Below are positions 10,167-20,667 of a DNA stretch of 31,143 nt, in pieces. The stretch is from positions 1-31,143 of the forward strand of contig JAIUPT010000025.1 of assembly GCA_022315425.1 (NCBI GenBank). The letters run 5' to 3'. The position numbers and the translations under genes were made by a program. The notes beneath the pieces were generated by a model. That model was not told the DNA's origin and searched no databases. It saw nothing but the letters and a program-made list of their open reading frames with translations. The number at the start of each line of letters is the position of its first letter. Positions within the stretch are counted from its first letter, which is position 1. Source of the stretch: Pseudevernia furfuracea (taxonomy: Eukaryota; Ascomycota; Lecanoromycetes; Lecanorales; Parmeliaceae).

Positions 10167-12206
10167 TCACCGCTTGACACCAATTGGTGCGTGACTAGCA
10201 CTCCCGACTCTCCCACTTGTCTTGCGGACCTTCATCTTGTCCTCTCCACCACTTCGCCTGGGGCTCTCCCTCAACTTCTCGTCTGCTCACATCATTGTAC
10301 CCATGCCACTGGCAGACCTGGGCGTTTTCTGCTTCGACGAAGCCTTCTCGCTCATGGTGCTCAACTTCAGATTCTCCTGTTCTTGAGCGAGTTCATCCCA
10401 GATCTTATTGGTGTCTTCGATCTCGAGCGGCAGAGCTCCGTCGTCTTCATAGATACCCATCGTATCGCGACGTCGATGTGCTTGGTAGTCGTGGTCGTGG
10501 TAGTCGTATACGAGACGCTTCGTGTTTTGCCCTTCTGGTTTGGAGACTTGCTTTGCTGCGACGATGTGACAGGCGCTGCAGGATGTAACTCTTCTTCGCT
10601 TCGTTGCCTTCCATACTCTGTCGATGGGTTTTGACTGTCACGATTGCGGTTTCGGGATCTGCCTCGCGACCTTGAAGCCTCCGACGTGGCGCGAGCGTAT
10701 GGGTGATGCGCGAGTCCATGCGTGCATACTTTCGTGGTTGACCTGGTGTCGGTGCTGGGAGGTTCTCATCATGGTACGAGGTGGCGGCAACATCGTTTGT
10801 GTCAATCTCACCAGCGCTGATCTCGCAACACTGGATCGGTTTGGTGGTGTCGCCGTTTGTGTGCCACTAGCCAGACGTCTAGGTGTTCTTCCTACTGGTG
10901 TTGACGGTTTGACGATCTCAAGCTTAGCTTGATCTGGTCTTCCAGGTACCACTCTCGAAATTGACCTTGGTTGAGGTGTAGGCCAATGTTGCTGTGGTCC
11001 CACCACCATTCCTGGACGCATGAAACGCATATAAGCAAGACCTCGTGGCTGTGAACCCGTGTCGGTAAATGAGGTAGGCTCCAATCAGGCACCCTGTCTT
11101 CCGAGACCTGCTTTGCAATGGACAGCGATACCCTTCTTCTTAGCGATCATATCATGCGCAGCTTGATGAACTTCCGCACTATACCGAGCTGTGGACAGGT
11201 TCCGTCATCGAGAGTCATGTCAAGATGTTGATACCAAGGGCTGTGAAGTAGGAAGGACAGTAGAGCTCAGAGTTCAGACGAACGACAAGACCAATGTCCT
11301 CTCTCGACGAAGTGCGCAAGAACGTTCTTGAATGGCTCGGAAATGGCACGACAAGTCTTGACTTCAGGTATGCACGACGGCAATGCAGCAAATGCAGCCG
11401 ACTCTGCAGGTATGGGATTGACTGGCTGTGATTGTGGAGACGCGAAGGCGAGGAAGCTGGGTGATACCCAGTGAAGTCACCCTGGTCAACTCGTTCGAAA
11501 CGTTCGTATCTAGCATGGATTAGCCCGTTCCTGTAAGTCGTCAAGGATGCACATACTCTTCAAGGTTGAACTCCTTAAGTGACAACAGATTTTCCTCTTT
11601 AGCTTTCCACACACCATAGACCACACTCTTGAATATTGCGAATAAAATCTGCTTGGCTGTAGCCGGCATCCCTGAATGGCATATACGGTGGATCTGCCTG
11701 CGCATGGGCGCCAAAGCTAGATGCGGTGGCCATGCCTGAATCACACCATGTAGCAAGCTACCAAGCAAGCAGCATTGGCTCTGCTTCGTGCGTCGGCTCG
11801 GCTCCAAAATACCACGGCTCGATCATGGTTGGCTGGATCACCGAGGATCTCATGAAACATCACTGCAAATCTGTACAAATGACCAATATGTAGTGGCCCG
11901 AAGTCGGCATGGAAGGCGTTGTACAGTAGTGTGTCATCTATTGTGAAGTACACCGGTGGTGGGCGGTTTGCGTCCACCACCCGCGGTGTTTGTTGTGCTC
12001 TCGAGGATTTCTTGTGCGGTGATCTTCTGGTCTCGGATGGGTAGGGAAATGGAGTGTTATCATTTGGCGCATGTGTGTATGAGGCAAGGTAGAGGCGATC
12101 TGGCGTGCATTGTTAGTCTTCGACATAACGCAGTGTGGGTGAAAGTACCTTGAATATACTCAATAACTTGTCCGTAATGGATTGGATGGGCCAGCATGGG
12201 CGCCAT
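10167..12206 (-). CDS. Cdc14 dual-specificity protein phosphatase
   Basis: Removes Cdk-type Ser-Pro phosphates to promote mitotic exit, cytokinesis and septation; found in nucleolus, spindle poles and septum. ATG at 12206 (MAPMLAHPIHYGQVIEYIQ), intron 12148-12100, then DRLYLASY, YFTIDDTLLYNAFHADFGPL, HIGHLYRFAVMFHEILGDPA, AVVFWSRADARSRANAACL, WPPHLALAP, PPYMPFRDAGYSQADF, VVYGVWKAKEE, intron 11556-11510 (GTATGT..GCTAAT..TAG), YERFERVDQGDF, DIGLVVRLNSELY, PSYFTALG, then the active site VHCKAGLGR plus TGCLIGAYLIYRHGFTA (Cys-x5-Arg, about 11090-11125), MRFMRPGMVVGPQQHW and QFREWYLEDQIK. A basic, S/T-rich tail with PTPGQPRK follows. At least eleven one-base indels; an in-frame TGA near 10290 precedes more tail-like sequence ending at 10167. 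Divergent from Pcc1. Confidence 0.94.
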
Positions 12207-12802
12207 CTCTGCTGATGGTCGTCGCGAGATGTCAGGAGCAATGCTGTCTGCGCAGCGGTCCGAGCAGGATGTTTGTGTAGTGATAGATAGAGCTTGAAAG
12301 CTCGAATGTGAGAGGGCAGGAGAGCCGATCTGCGAATGTTGACAGTGCTATTGTGGCAGCATGGCGCGAAGAAACGGCGATCTGGAGTAGATGCAGTCAC
12401 AACGTAGATATGAGGAGACTTCTACGGTAAGAATGCGTAGTAAGGTTTGAGATGAATGTTGTGGATGAGCTGTACTGTGCGTAGGAAAGATTGAAGATGG
12501 ACGAGTACGGATATCTAAGTGGGATCTCTTGCTTTGAGGCGGTGCGGTCACTGGTTGCGCCAGCAACGCAAGGACACGCCCAGAAAATGGAAACGTGCGC
12601 ACGTGACACGGAGTCCCTCCAGGCCTCATGTGTGGACTATCGTCGACGTCACACAACAACAAAAATTATTTCAGGAGGTGGCTCACATAGGGCACTGTCG
12701 CGTGCCGATCACTGAATTCGAAGCATTGTAAGGATACGGTATACCAGTTTTCAGGGCTACAGTCTTTGCATTGAGGCAGGCATCCACGTTCGACCACCGA
12801 AG
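12207..12802. promoter_or_regulatory. Bidirectional intergenic region between Cdc14 (-) and Pcc1 (+)
   Basis: About 600 bases between two divergent start codons (12206 minus, 12803 plus), so it should contain both promoters and both 5'UTRs. No coding motif found; the short ORFs here are not supported. Confidence 0.6.
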
Positions 12803-13206
12803 ATGGCAACGCAAACTGAGTTTCCGTGCTCACTGTAGGTACAACCAACTGTGACGATAAACCCAGAGGTAACAATAGAGTAGAGTCATTGATGTCCCGT
12901 TTCCAACACATCGTCTTGCAGCAACTGCTCTTCGTGCTCTGCAGGTCGAATGCTGAGCTCTCGCCTCTTGTGCGGCGGACGATCAGCCTGAGAACCTCGA
13001 CTGAAATAACAGCTGACCACGACGCCCCAACAAAGTCATGGTGCTCAAGCTAATGGTGATACAACGAATCGGTTCTCCATACCGAGTATCGGGCAACGAC
13101 AAATCGAATGCTGAGGGTTGCTGTCAACGGCTACATGGAGTCGCTAGGGGTCGTCCTGCAGATCATGGAGGAGCTCGATGTAGACGTCCTCGAGACGCCT
13201 ACTTAG
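12803..13206 (+). CDS. KEOPS/EKC complex subunit Pcc1
   Basis: Small dimerising subunit of KEOPS, which makes the tRNA modification t6A and affects telomeres and transcription. ATG at 12803 reads MATQTEFPCSL, then an intron at 12835-12883 (GTAGGT..TAG) restores VIDVPFPTHRLAATALRALQ; after a one-base shift comes AELSPLVRRTISL; after further shifts EYRATTNRMLRVAVNGYMES and LGVVLQVMEELDV-type residues (here LGVVLQIMEELDVDVLETPT) to TAG at 13204-13206. The two-block pattern (an N-terminal strand-helix with PF-T--LA--A--AL, and RMLRVAVN--MESL near the C-terminus) and the length of about 115 codons are those of fungal Pcc1. About three indels. The annotated short ORFs inside are fragments of it. 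Confidence 0.9.
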
Positions 13207-13656
13207 TCTCGACTTCCATCAGACATATCCTTTGATACAGAATGTTACGTCGCCTCAGACCTCACGAGGGAACAGTCGCTAGCTGTGGCAGGATTGAGTG
13301 CACCACGCCCATGCATAAGCGTCGCTTTCTAGACACCAGCTAAGGCTTCTTCATGCTGCATCTTGTGCTGGTCTGAAAGCAATGTGGACCCAGTCACGGT
13401 ACTGCTAGACTCACGACGAGACGCACGTCAATATCAGCTCCACGCTATTCCCTGTCCGTGGCAATGAGCATCCTTCTACTAAATCCGACTCCTGTGCGGC
13501 CTGGGGTTTCTTTGCTCCCGTAGCCGAAGCTCATCGATGATGCAATTTCTGCCTTGTCCTTCCACAGAACAATCGAAAGAAGACTCTAGCTGAGAGACGG
13601 CAGCCCGGGCGGACGTCCTCTCCTTTCCGAATCGTGATCAAAATCCCTGACCTGCA
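13207..13656. other. Intergenic between Pcc1 and a convergent fungal gene
   Basis: 3' flanks of two convergent genes; no coding or RNA signal seen. Confidence 0.5.
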
Positions 13657-15455
13657 CTAGCCAGGGGCAGTTTTAGTCCCCCACCCGGTCATTAGCTGGT
13701 GGCGGCGTGCTGGTACCGTGCGATTCGGATCAGGTGCATTGACCTTTCTGGAAGGTATAGGTCTGGCATTTGTCAGATTGGGTTGAACCTCGCCGCTTTT
13801 CGTGTATCGAAATAGTTTTGAAGGAGTGTCCCCGTCTTCTGCGGACTTTGCAGCAATTCTTCGAACATCAGCCTTGTACTCCCCACTTTGTGGGGAAGAT
13901 TTCGTAGGATTATGATCATGGCGTTCAACACCGGTCTCGATAGATGAGTATGGACGGGTTTCGATAGATGAGTATGGACAATCCAACCTGGACCGTGCCA
14001 GGAATTGGATGTTGTTATTGGCATCTGTCTTGTGGACAGACAGATTCATGCCACCTTCCGACAATATGCCAAACTTGTGAGGTAGAAACATCATTCCGTC
14101 CGTAACATTCTCTCCAATGGATGGGTTGACAGGCAGATCTTGTGTCGGGATCGTCCCTAGAGTCACTCTATCGAAGTCGGATCGGCTTTGATCGTCCAAA
14201 GGTTCGTCAGGATTGGACATTTCAGATTCGTCCGACCTTGTCTGCAGTAGTGTTTCCAGCCGATGACCTTAGCATTCGGCTTAAAGTGTTCGGGTCGAGA
14301 CGAGTGAGCGAAGCCGTGGGACTGTAGTACGTCGCAAAGAATTGAATAGTGCAGCCATGAGGGGCCAGCTGACCACTTGGGCTTTGATATTGTTCCAGCT
14401 GATCACGGTCTTCTGGTATTGGCACGGAGAGATTCACGTGTGTTGGCGCACGTTCACCTTCCCCGAATCGCACGTCTTCTTGCACAGTGAAATCAATCGC
14501 CGGATCGAGAGAGAGTAGACCTTGTTTCTTGCCCCAGCCACCTCCCCCACTTGTAACTCGATGGAGCCTGCCTCCACGAGTGATACCTTCGGCAACTGGA
14601 TCCTTTGTCAGAATTGGTGTTCGAACTCTCTCTTCAGGCATAATCAATGCGTAAACCTCGAACTTTCCGTGTTCAACTTTGGCCTCGACAGAGCGTAGGT
14701 ACTCTGGGACAGCCTTCTCAAGTTCGGATGAAGCAGGCATTTCGGTCATTTTATCATCGGAGTACAGCGAACGGATGATATTACCCATGTTCGAAGCCAC
14801 CAATTTTGGCTCGGTCAGCGGATGTAGTGGCAAACGATATACAGTCATGAACCTTCTGTCTTCGGTAATGGTGACTCTAACACTTCTGTCGGCTTCTTGC
14901 TTTAGTGACGCAGATTCAGGGACTGGCTGAATCTTCGGATTGGATTCTTCGTTCAGCTGCCACGTCTTCTGTCGGATAGTGTGGTGTTGTCCATTGACGA
15001 ACAAGGTATTCGCTGCTGGAATCTGCACACTTGTAAACGTCGTGAATTTTGTCCTGCCAGATCCTCGTTCACGTCGCTCAAGCTGGAAACCGATTTGTCC
15101 CAGGCATAAGAGCGAGCTGCTCCCCTTTGGCCGAAGCCGTATCTGGTAGTGACGAGATGAGGAGGGAGATACCCTCAGATGGCGACGGATGAATAGAGCG
15201 TGGGGGATGTAGATCGAGAGTCGTAGACGGAACGGCATCCACCACCACACCTACAGACTTCAACTTGAGTGTTGGCTTTTCGCCCGGCATGTTGACTGAT
15301 CTCCCATAGATGTGATTCATGCAATCTTCCAGAAACGGGTGTTGGGGGTCGAGCAAATGGGCCAGTGATGGCGTCAGCAGAAATAAAGCAAATCTGTTCG
15401 ATTGATGCGCTGTGGATCCTAGCACAGGTAGTTGATCCTTAAAAGCAGATATCGT
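13657..15455 (-). CDS. Conserved fungal protein of unknown function
   Basis: Three overlapping minus-strand frames (from 15455, 15250 and 14220) join by one-base shifts near 15100 and 14235 into one long protein. It contains NRFALFLLTPSLAHLLDPQH, LKLKSVGVVVDAVPS, EGISLLISSLPD, VQIPAANTLFVNGQ, a Pro-Leu-rich RLPLHPLTEPKLVASNMGN segment, PASSELEKAVPEYL, and a glycine-rich TSGGGGWGKKQGLLSLDPAI. The C-terminus is basic and proline-rich. I believe similar ascomycete proteins exist, but I know no function or name for them. The 5' end is open: the frame opens after a TAG at 15456-15458 that could be the 3' end of an intron, so an upstream exon near 15600-15640 is possible. No signal peptide; one weakly hydrophobic N-terminal segment. 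Contains an 8-residue tandem duplication. Confidence 0.68.
13938..13979. repeat. In-frame tandem duplication, 24-bp period
   Basis: The 18-mer CGATAGATGAGTATGGAC occurs at 13938-13955 and again at 13962-13979. Read on the minus strand it duplicates PYSSIET within the conserved fungal protein, a multiple of three so frame is kept. Confidence 0.85.
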
Positions 15456-16392
15456 CTATGCATCGTTGGTTAGGATGATGGTGTTGGAATACCACAAGGA
15501 TTTAGAAGTAGGACACACAAATTGAGAAGGCTCGGGAACAAGCCATGTGCCCATGAAACCATTTTGCTGTAGTCCACCTCCTCCTACTGATAACCATCGT
15601 CTTGAGCATTGAATTGCCGTACGTTGGATCGGGTCATAACGACGAATGAATGCCGAAAGGTGATGATATGTTGACCGTGAGCTGCATCGGGAGGCAAGGA
15701 ACTAGGGCATGTAAAGCTGTGCTCATTCTTACTGCAACCTGCCTTGACACAGCATCCCATGGGCGAGCTTATGGAAAGTCAAGTAGCTGGCGGCATGACA
15801 CGTTCATATAAGTATACTGCCATGAATAATGGGATGTATACCTAGGTAGGCAGCTAGGTGCCTTCGAGAAAGCTCACTTTATGAAGGTAGTAACTGGAGG
15901 ACACCGAATTCATTTTCGGCTTAGTGACACGACTTGATTAAGTTTGAGCGCAAACACCGAAATCCACTTGGAGCAGCTTTACATCCTTCGTGCTAACGTG
16001 TTATTACCACTTTTGAATTGCTTGATCAGTATCATGACCTATGACTAGCTGACCTACGACCGATCATGGCATCCCAAATCTTTTGAGAAGACCCTGTAGT
16101 AAGGCGATTCAGTTGGTGGCAGTACTGAGGCGATAGTGTATGCATACTCTTGTCCCGGAAAACGGTCACTGGCCACGAAGACATCAAGTGTGGCACTGCC
16201 ACCAAGATACTGATATACTTCTCAGCTAACACTGCGAGATTGAGGACTTTGCACGTTGTGCTTCGGCCTGGGAAAATGCCTTTACAACGTCAAGACTGGG
16301 ACAGCGTAACAACTTTGGTACCGTGCCATGCTCTTGCAGAGGGTACTACTGCTTGATTCAGAATTCCTCAGGTTCACACAGAGCTGTAGAAT
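15456..16392. other. Intergenic: promoter side of the fungal gene and 3' flank of Ppo
   Basis: No supported gene. An ATG-led stretch at about 15637-15587 (minus) followed by GTAGGA and, further on, CCTAACC and GCATAG could be a first exon and intron of the gene to the left, but the frame does not join without an indel. Confidence 0.4.
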
Positions 16393-19300
16393 TCATGTAT
16401 GACCGTTCATGTGCGGCTCCTTGTCATAGATCAAGGTCAAACTCGTCGGAATCGGACTTTCATTCGAATTGGCATCCAGGTAGACTCTCATATTGACACC
16501 AGCGACCTGGTGCTCTGACGTGCTGAAATGGCCTTGCTTGCCCTGTGCGCGACGCAAGTTCGGAAGACGGAAGACTTCCTTCAGCGTCGAGACAAGTGCG
16601 GGTCCCACCAGTCGTGCTCCGAAGCAGTAGTGCAACCCGTGCCCAAGGAGAATGTAGGATGACATCGGACGTGTGGGATCGATCAGCTCAGGGTTAGGAA
16701 AAGCCTTAGGGTCCATGGCTGCTCTTGATGTTGCGATGAGCACAGTCTGGTTCGCCTTGATGCGGATGGGGCCACGCTCGCCATCTTGGACGGTGATGTC
16801 TTGTGCTGCAACACGTGGCAAGCCAGGAACAACACCAGCATGGCGCATTCCTTCGTACACGAAACCCAACAATTCCTTGTCTGCAGCCGCGTCATCTCGA
16901 AGTGCAGTTCGGTGATTCGTGCTTTGTACTTCTCATAGCCTGGACTCAGGTAGAGGTCGATGAGTAAGGAGGCTTGCTGGGTGATGTTGCCTGCTACAGG
17001 CGCACTCATACCCATGCAGTCGCCGATGATATCTCCATCCGACAGACCGGACTTGGCGAGAGCTTTGAAGAGACGATCAGCGTCTGGCTTGACTTCATAA
17101 GCCGTGCCTTTCTCCACATAATCTGCAAAGACCTCCTTATATCCACCTTGTTGAGTTGAAAGGTGAGCCTGAAAAATACCTCGCAGAAGTGGTGCGACCT
17201 TCAAACCGGCTTCTCGTAATTTCCATTCGTTGATGGGTAGGATATTGAAGCTTTGATACATGAACATGACCAGATAAACATCGAACAACTCAGCTCGCGT
17301 GATGAGACCGCGGGGATGTTCCTGCGACTTCACGGGGATGGCGAATCTTTCGGCGAGCCACAAAATGGGTGTGACATTGGTGACATCCCTCACAATGTCT
17401 ATTGACATGCGTGAATCTGGATATGACAGAGAACTATCCTTGATTAGGGTTCTCACTTGGGTTCGGAAATACTGCGCAATATGCGCCTCAAAATCTTCCT
17501 CGAAGAAGACATGGTGAAGGAGGGTCGAACGTTCGTCGTGTCGTTTTTGCTGGTCCCAGCCAATTATGAATTCGTGTCCATCAGTACAATTGCGGATAGC
17601 AGCCTGGTACATGACACGGAAGTTATCACGGTCCTCGAAAACCTTTTTGCATCCCTCCTGCGTGTGGATGCCGACAATCTTTGTCGTGTTCGTCGGCGGT
17701 CTCTGCAAATCATATTGCTGTGTCACGCCGTTACCGTCAAGGATTTCGCGCACAGCTTTGGGTGTGTAGAATGGCAGTAGTGCATAGGTCGAAGTCCCCG
17801 TGAACTCACCTGGCAGACCAGTGAACAACAATGTGCCGAGAACACCTCCGTAAGCGCCGCCTGCAACACTTGCCTTGAGTTTGGCTGCTCCCCAATTTGT
17901 CAAAGTATTGCTATTGAAGTCGGAGCTGAGAAAGCGGTCGCCTCGTACAAGAGATACTGCATCGTCTAGGATACCACGTCCAGTCGTCTGTCCTGGGCAA
18001 ACGCCACTGCCGGGAACGAATGGCTTCGTGCATTCTGCCTGAAGACCTGGATACAACTCCATGTTGTCGATGTGACCGTACAAGAGCTCGGCAGCTCTGG
18101 CAGTCTCATCATCTTCACACCATTCCACAAAATTCTCGTATGGCTTCAAGTTCAGGTACTTGCGGAATCTGTGCATCCGTCAGCCACATTTGGTGTTTCT
18201 TCTCCGAAAGGTCCTGGATAGACACTTACTCGTTGAGAGTGCAAACATTGAACACGCCTCTCGCTTGCAGCTGACCCAAGAGATCCACCACTTTCAGGCT
18301 GGCAGGCGTGCTGTGCGCGCCGAATGCGTGGGCGGGCTCTTCGATACAGTCCTTGATGATTCTGCCAATATCTGCATCACTGAACCTGCCATCTGGACCT
18401 CTCTTCAAATTGCCGAATGTCCAATCCTTTGCAGGTTTTGACATGAGGTTGTGACCCTCCTGTTTGACTAATTTCCAGAATAGCTCAGGCGTCATTTCTT
18501 CGAGTGAATTCAGTTTCGGGCAGGTTCCTCCTGATCAGGTTCTCCATCCAGTCCGCATCAGCCGCGCTTAAGGCAGCATGCCAGTGATAAAGCACGGCGA
18601 ACTCTACAGAGACGACGTTGCCAACTCCTCTGTCGAGCCGATTGCCTCCCAAGTTGATTTCACTTCCCAGGTCAAGGTACCACTCGGAATTGGCACGTGG
18701 TGTGCCCAGGATTGCTGCAACGTAGTCCTTGAGAACTACCGAGGCGAAGAAACCGACATTGATATTTCGTGCGAGCTGGAAGATATCTTCGTCTTGCCTA
18801 AAGTGCCGTATGAGACACTGTACAATTTTAACTCAAAGACAGGTATGATTGGCTTACCATTTTTTCTGCTCATCATTCAAATCATCCCAATCACCGTACT
18901 TACTCTCTTCATTGATCGACCAAAGAGAATAAGCTATTGCATTATGATTCCTTGAGAACATTATCAGGACTGCAATGACTCCCGGAGGCATCAGCATGAT
19001 CTTCTCCGAAGCAATAGAATCAGGGTATATGGTTCCATTCTGATGTGTTCGTACTCTCTTCTGCTCGACCCCGTGTTCCCATAGAGAGTGCTTAGGTCCA
19101 CGTAGCTGGAGGTATCATTTATCCACTGGTTCGCACGGTTAGTCTGGAAGCACTCATGTATGACCACTGTTGCGAATGAGAAAAACAATCTATTCAACCC
19201 TGATGGATGCGGTCGAAAAGGTCCGGTGCGCTTCAGCAACTTCTCAAACACCAGCTCCGGATCAGGCAGACTAGGTCCTTTGGGTTTCGAGGGCGGAACG

Positions 19301-19721
19301 CCTGCGACTATAGGGCGAACCTGCTTTGCCCATCTCTGCGGCCCAATGATTGTTGCCGCCGCCGTCGTGCCTCCTGTAACGTGTCTCTGGGCCCGCTAGT
19401 GCTGCTGGTGGATGAGGCAAGTCGTGCCATAGGAGTTTGATGAATGCACCAGAAAGCTTGGGACCTAGCCCACTGTTTGGAGGTAGCGACTGCAGCATTG
19501 AGACCACATTCTCGAGCAGCAACCTCTTGTCATCTAATAGCCCTCCAGAGCCGAGTGTGTCGATTGCTTGTGCTATTGTCCTGGCGTTCTTACCACCTAG
19601 ATGTACCAGGTCGTGGAGCACTGTGGTCTTCTCCTCTGGTACTTGGTCATTCTTGCCATCCGGTGCAGTAGGTGGCATCCCGCCACACCATTCGCAGCAG
19701 CTTACTCAATGCACCCGCCAT
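16393..19721 (-). CDS. Psi-producing oxygenase: linoleate dioxygenase/P450 fusion (Ppo/LDS family)
   Basis: The N-terminal heme dioxygenase oxidises linoleate to a hydroperoxide; the C-terminal P450 isomerises it to a diol. Products are oxylipin signals controlling sporulation. N-terminal words: DDKRLLLENVVSMLQSLPP, LLWHDLPHPPAAL, RHDGGGNN, FSFATVVIHECFQTNRANQW, TSSYVDLSTLYGNT, FSRNHNAIA, FQLARNINVGFFASVVLKDY, VEFAVLYHWHAALS (LYHWH carries the radical Tyr and heme His, about 18575-18596), EEPAHAFGAHSTPASLKVVD. The P450 part has GNITQ (N-x-x-Q of diol synthases), EGMR (ExxR), and HGLHYCFGARL with the heme Cys at 16624-16626. Introns: 18857-18798 and 18229-18169. Four one-base breaks near 19303, 19058, 18525 and 16905. 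ATG 19721 is a guess; 19678 is the first in the main frame. Length of about 1,050 residues is normal. Confidence 0.95.
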
Positions 19722-20667
19722 AAGAGCAGCCTCAAAGGACAACCTTAGCTGGCAGTACTGGCAACTGAGTCCAGGTTCTCGAGTCACCACAGCACCACGG
19801 CAGCCAGTTGATATCACACATGCGTGGAAAAGAAGGATGAGGTCCGAACTCCCAAGCTTTCACAACAATTCAATTTGAATGCTCAAAGCGGTCCTATCAG
19901 GACGACCTTCGATGGCTGGCTGTAGGTCCGTTAGCTCGCCATGCAGTGCATCCGTACCCACCTTTGTTGCGTTCATGATTGGTTGATGATGGTCACACAT
20001 TGGGTTGCACTAATTGTATTCGTCTGTACAGCTGAAGTGTTTGATACGAGAATTGGAGAGAGCAAGCTTGTCCATGGCCGTCTGGACTCTAAAGAGAGTC
20101 ACAAACAGGGGTATTGACCAGTTTCCTTCAAGGTCGACTGCAGACTACAGATTAGCGAACTGTCTTGCCGAACAAGCCATCCTAATCGGTCACACAGCTC
20201 TGTTTTTGGTGGTTCAGCTCTGATGAAAGTTAGCGTATGTTAATTTGCACCGGCTAACGCCACTGTATTGTGGACTCGGTTCGACAGTCCCAGAAGTTGT
20301 CAAGTCCACTGGCAGCAGTAGGTGTGGTACGGTACACGTAGGCGAGGACGCACACGTGCTTCCACACATGCCGTGAACATCGCCTTTGTAGGTTCGGTCA
20401 GGTCGGTCGTCGCCAACGAGCTTCGTTCACCACCAACATTCCTCATACCAGTCACCTAGGGCCAACGAAAGAGAAAGGACGTCCTGCATCAGATTTGACT
20501 GAACCTGAACATGTGATCGGTCGTGAGGTTGGGTGTTTTCCGGTCATTGTGATAAACCCTAGGTGAACTAAATGTTGCAAGTTTTGTACCATCAGTAGTC
20601 AACCTCCTCATTCAACTCAACGAGATCTCGTATCTGGTCGACAGCTCGAAACAAAGCTAGTTCTGGA
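19722..20667. promoter_or_regulatory. Divergent intergenic region between Ppo (-) and DUF2235 hydrolase (+)
   Basis: Nearly 950 bases between divergent genes. A minus-strand ATGAACGCAACAAAG followed by GTGGGT, GAGCTAACGG and CCTACAG (about 19977-19920) resembles a small 5' exon and intron and could be an upstream start of Ppo. This is weak. Otherwise nothing seen. Confidence 0.4.

Noticed and set aside
10077..10634. 185-codon plus-strand ORF
   Set aside because: Antisense to the S/T-rich tail of Cdc14.
20270..20295. GGACT..AGTCC stem around CGGTTCGAC, resembling a tRNA T-arm
   Set aside because: The loop is nine bases and no acceptor, D or anticodon stems can be found around it.
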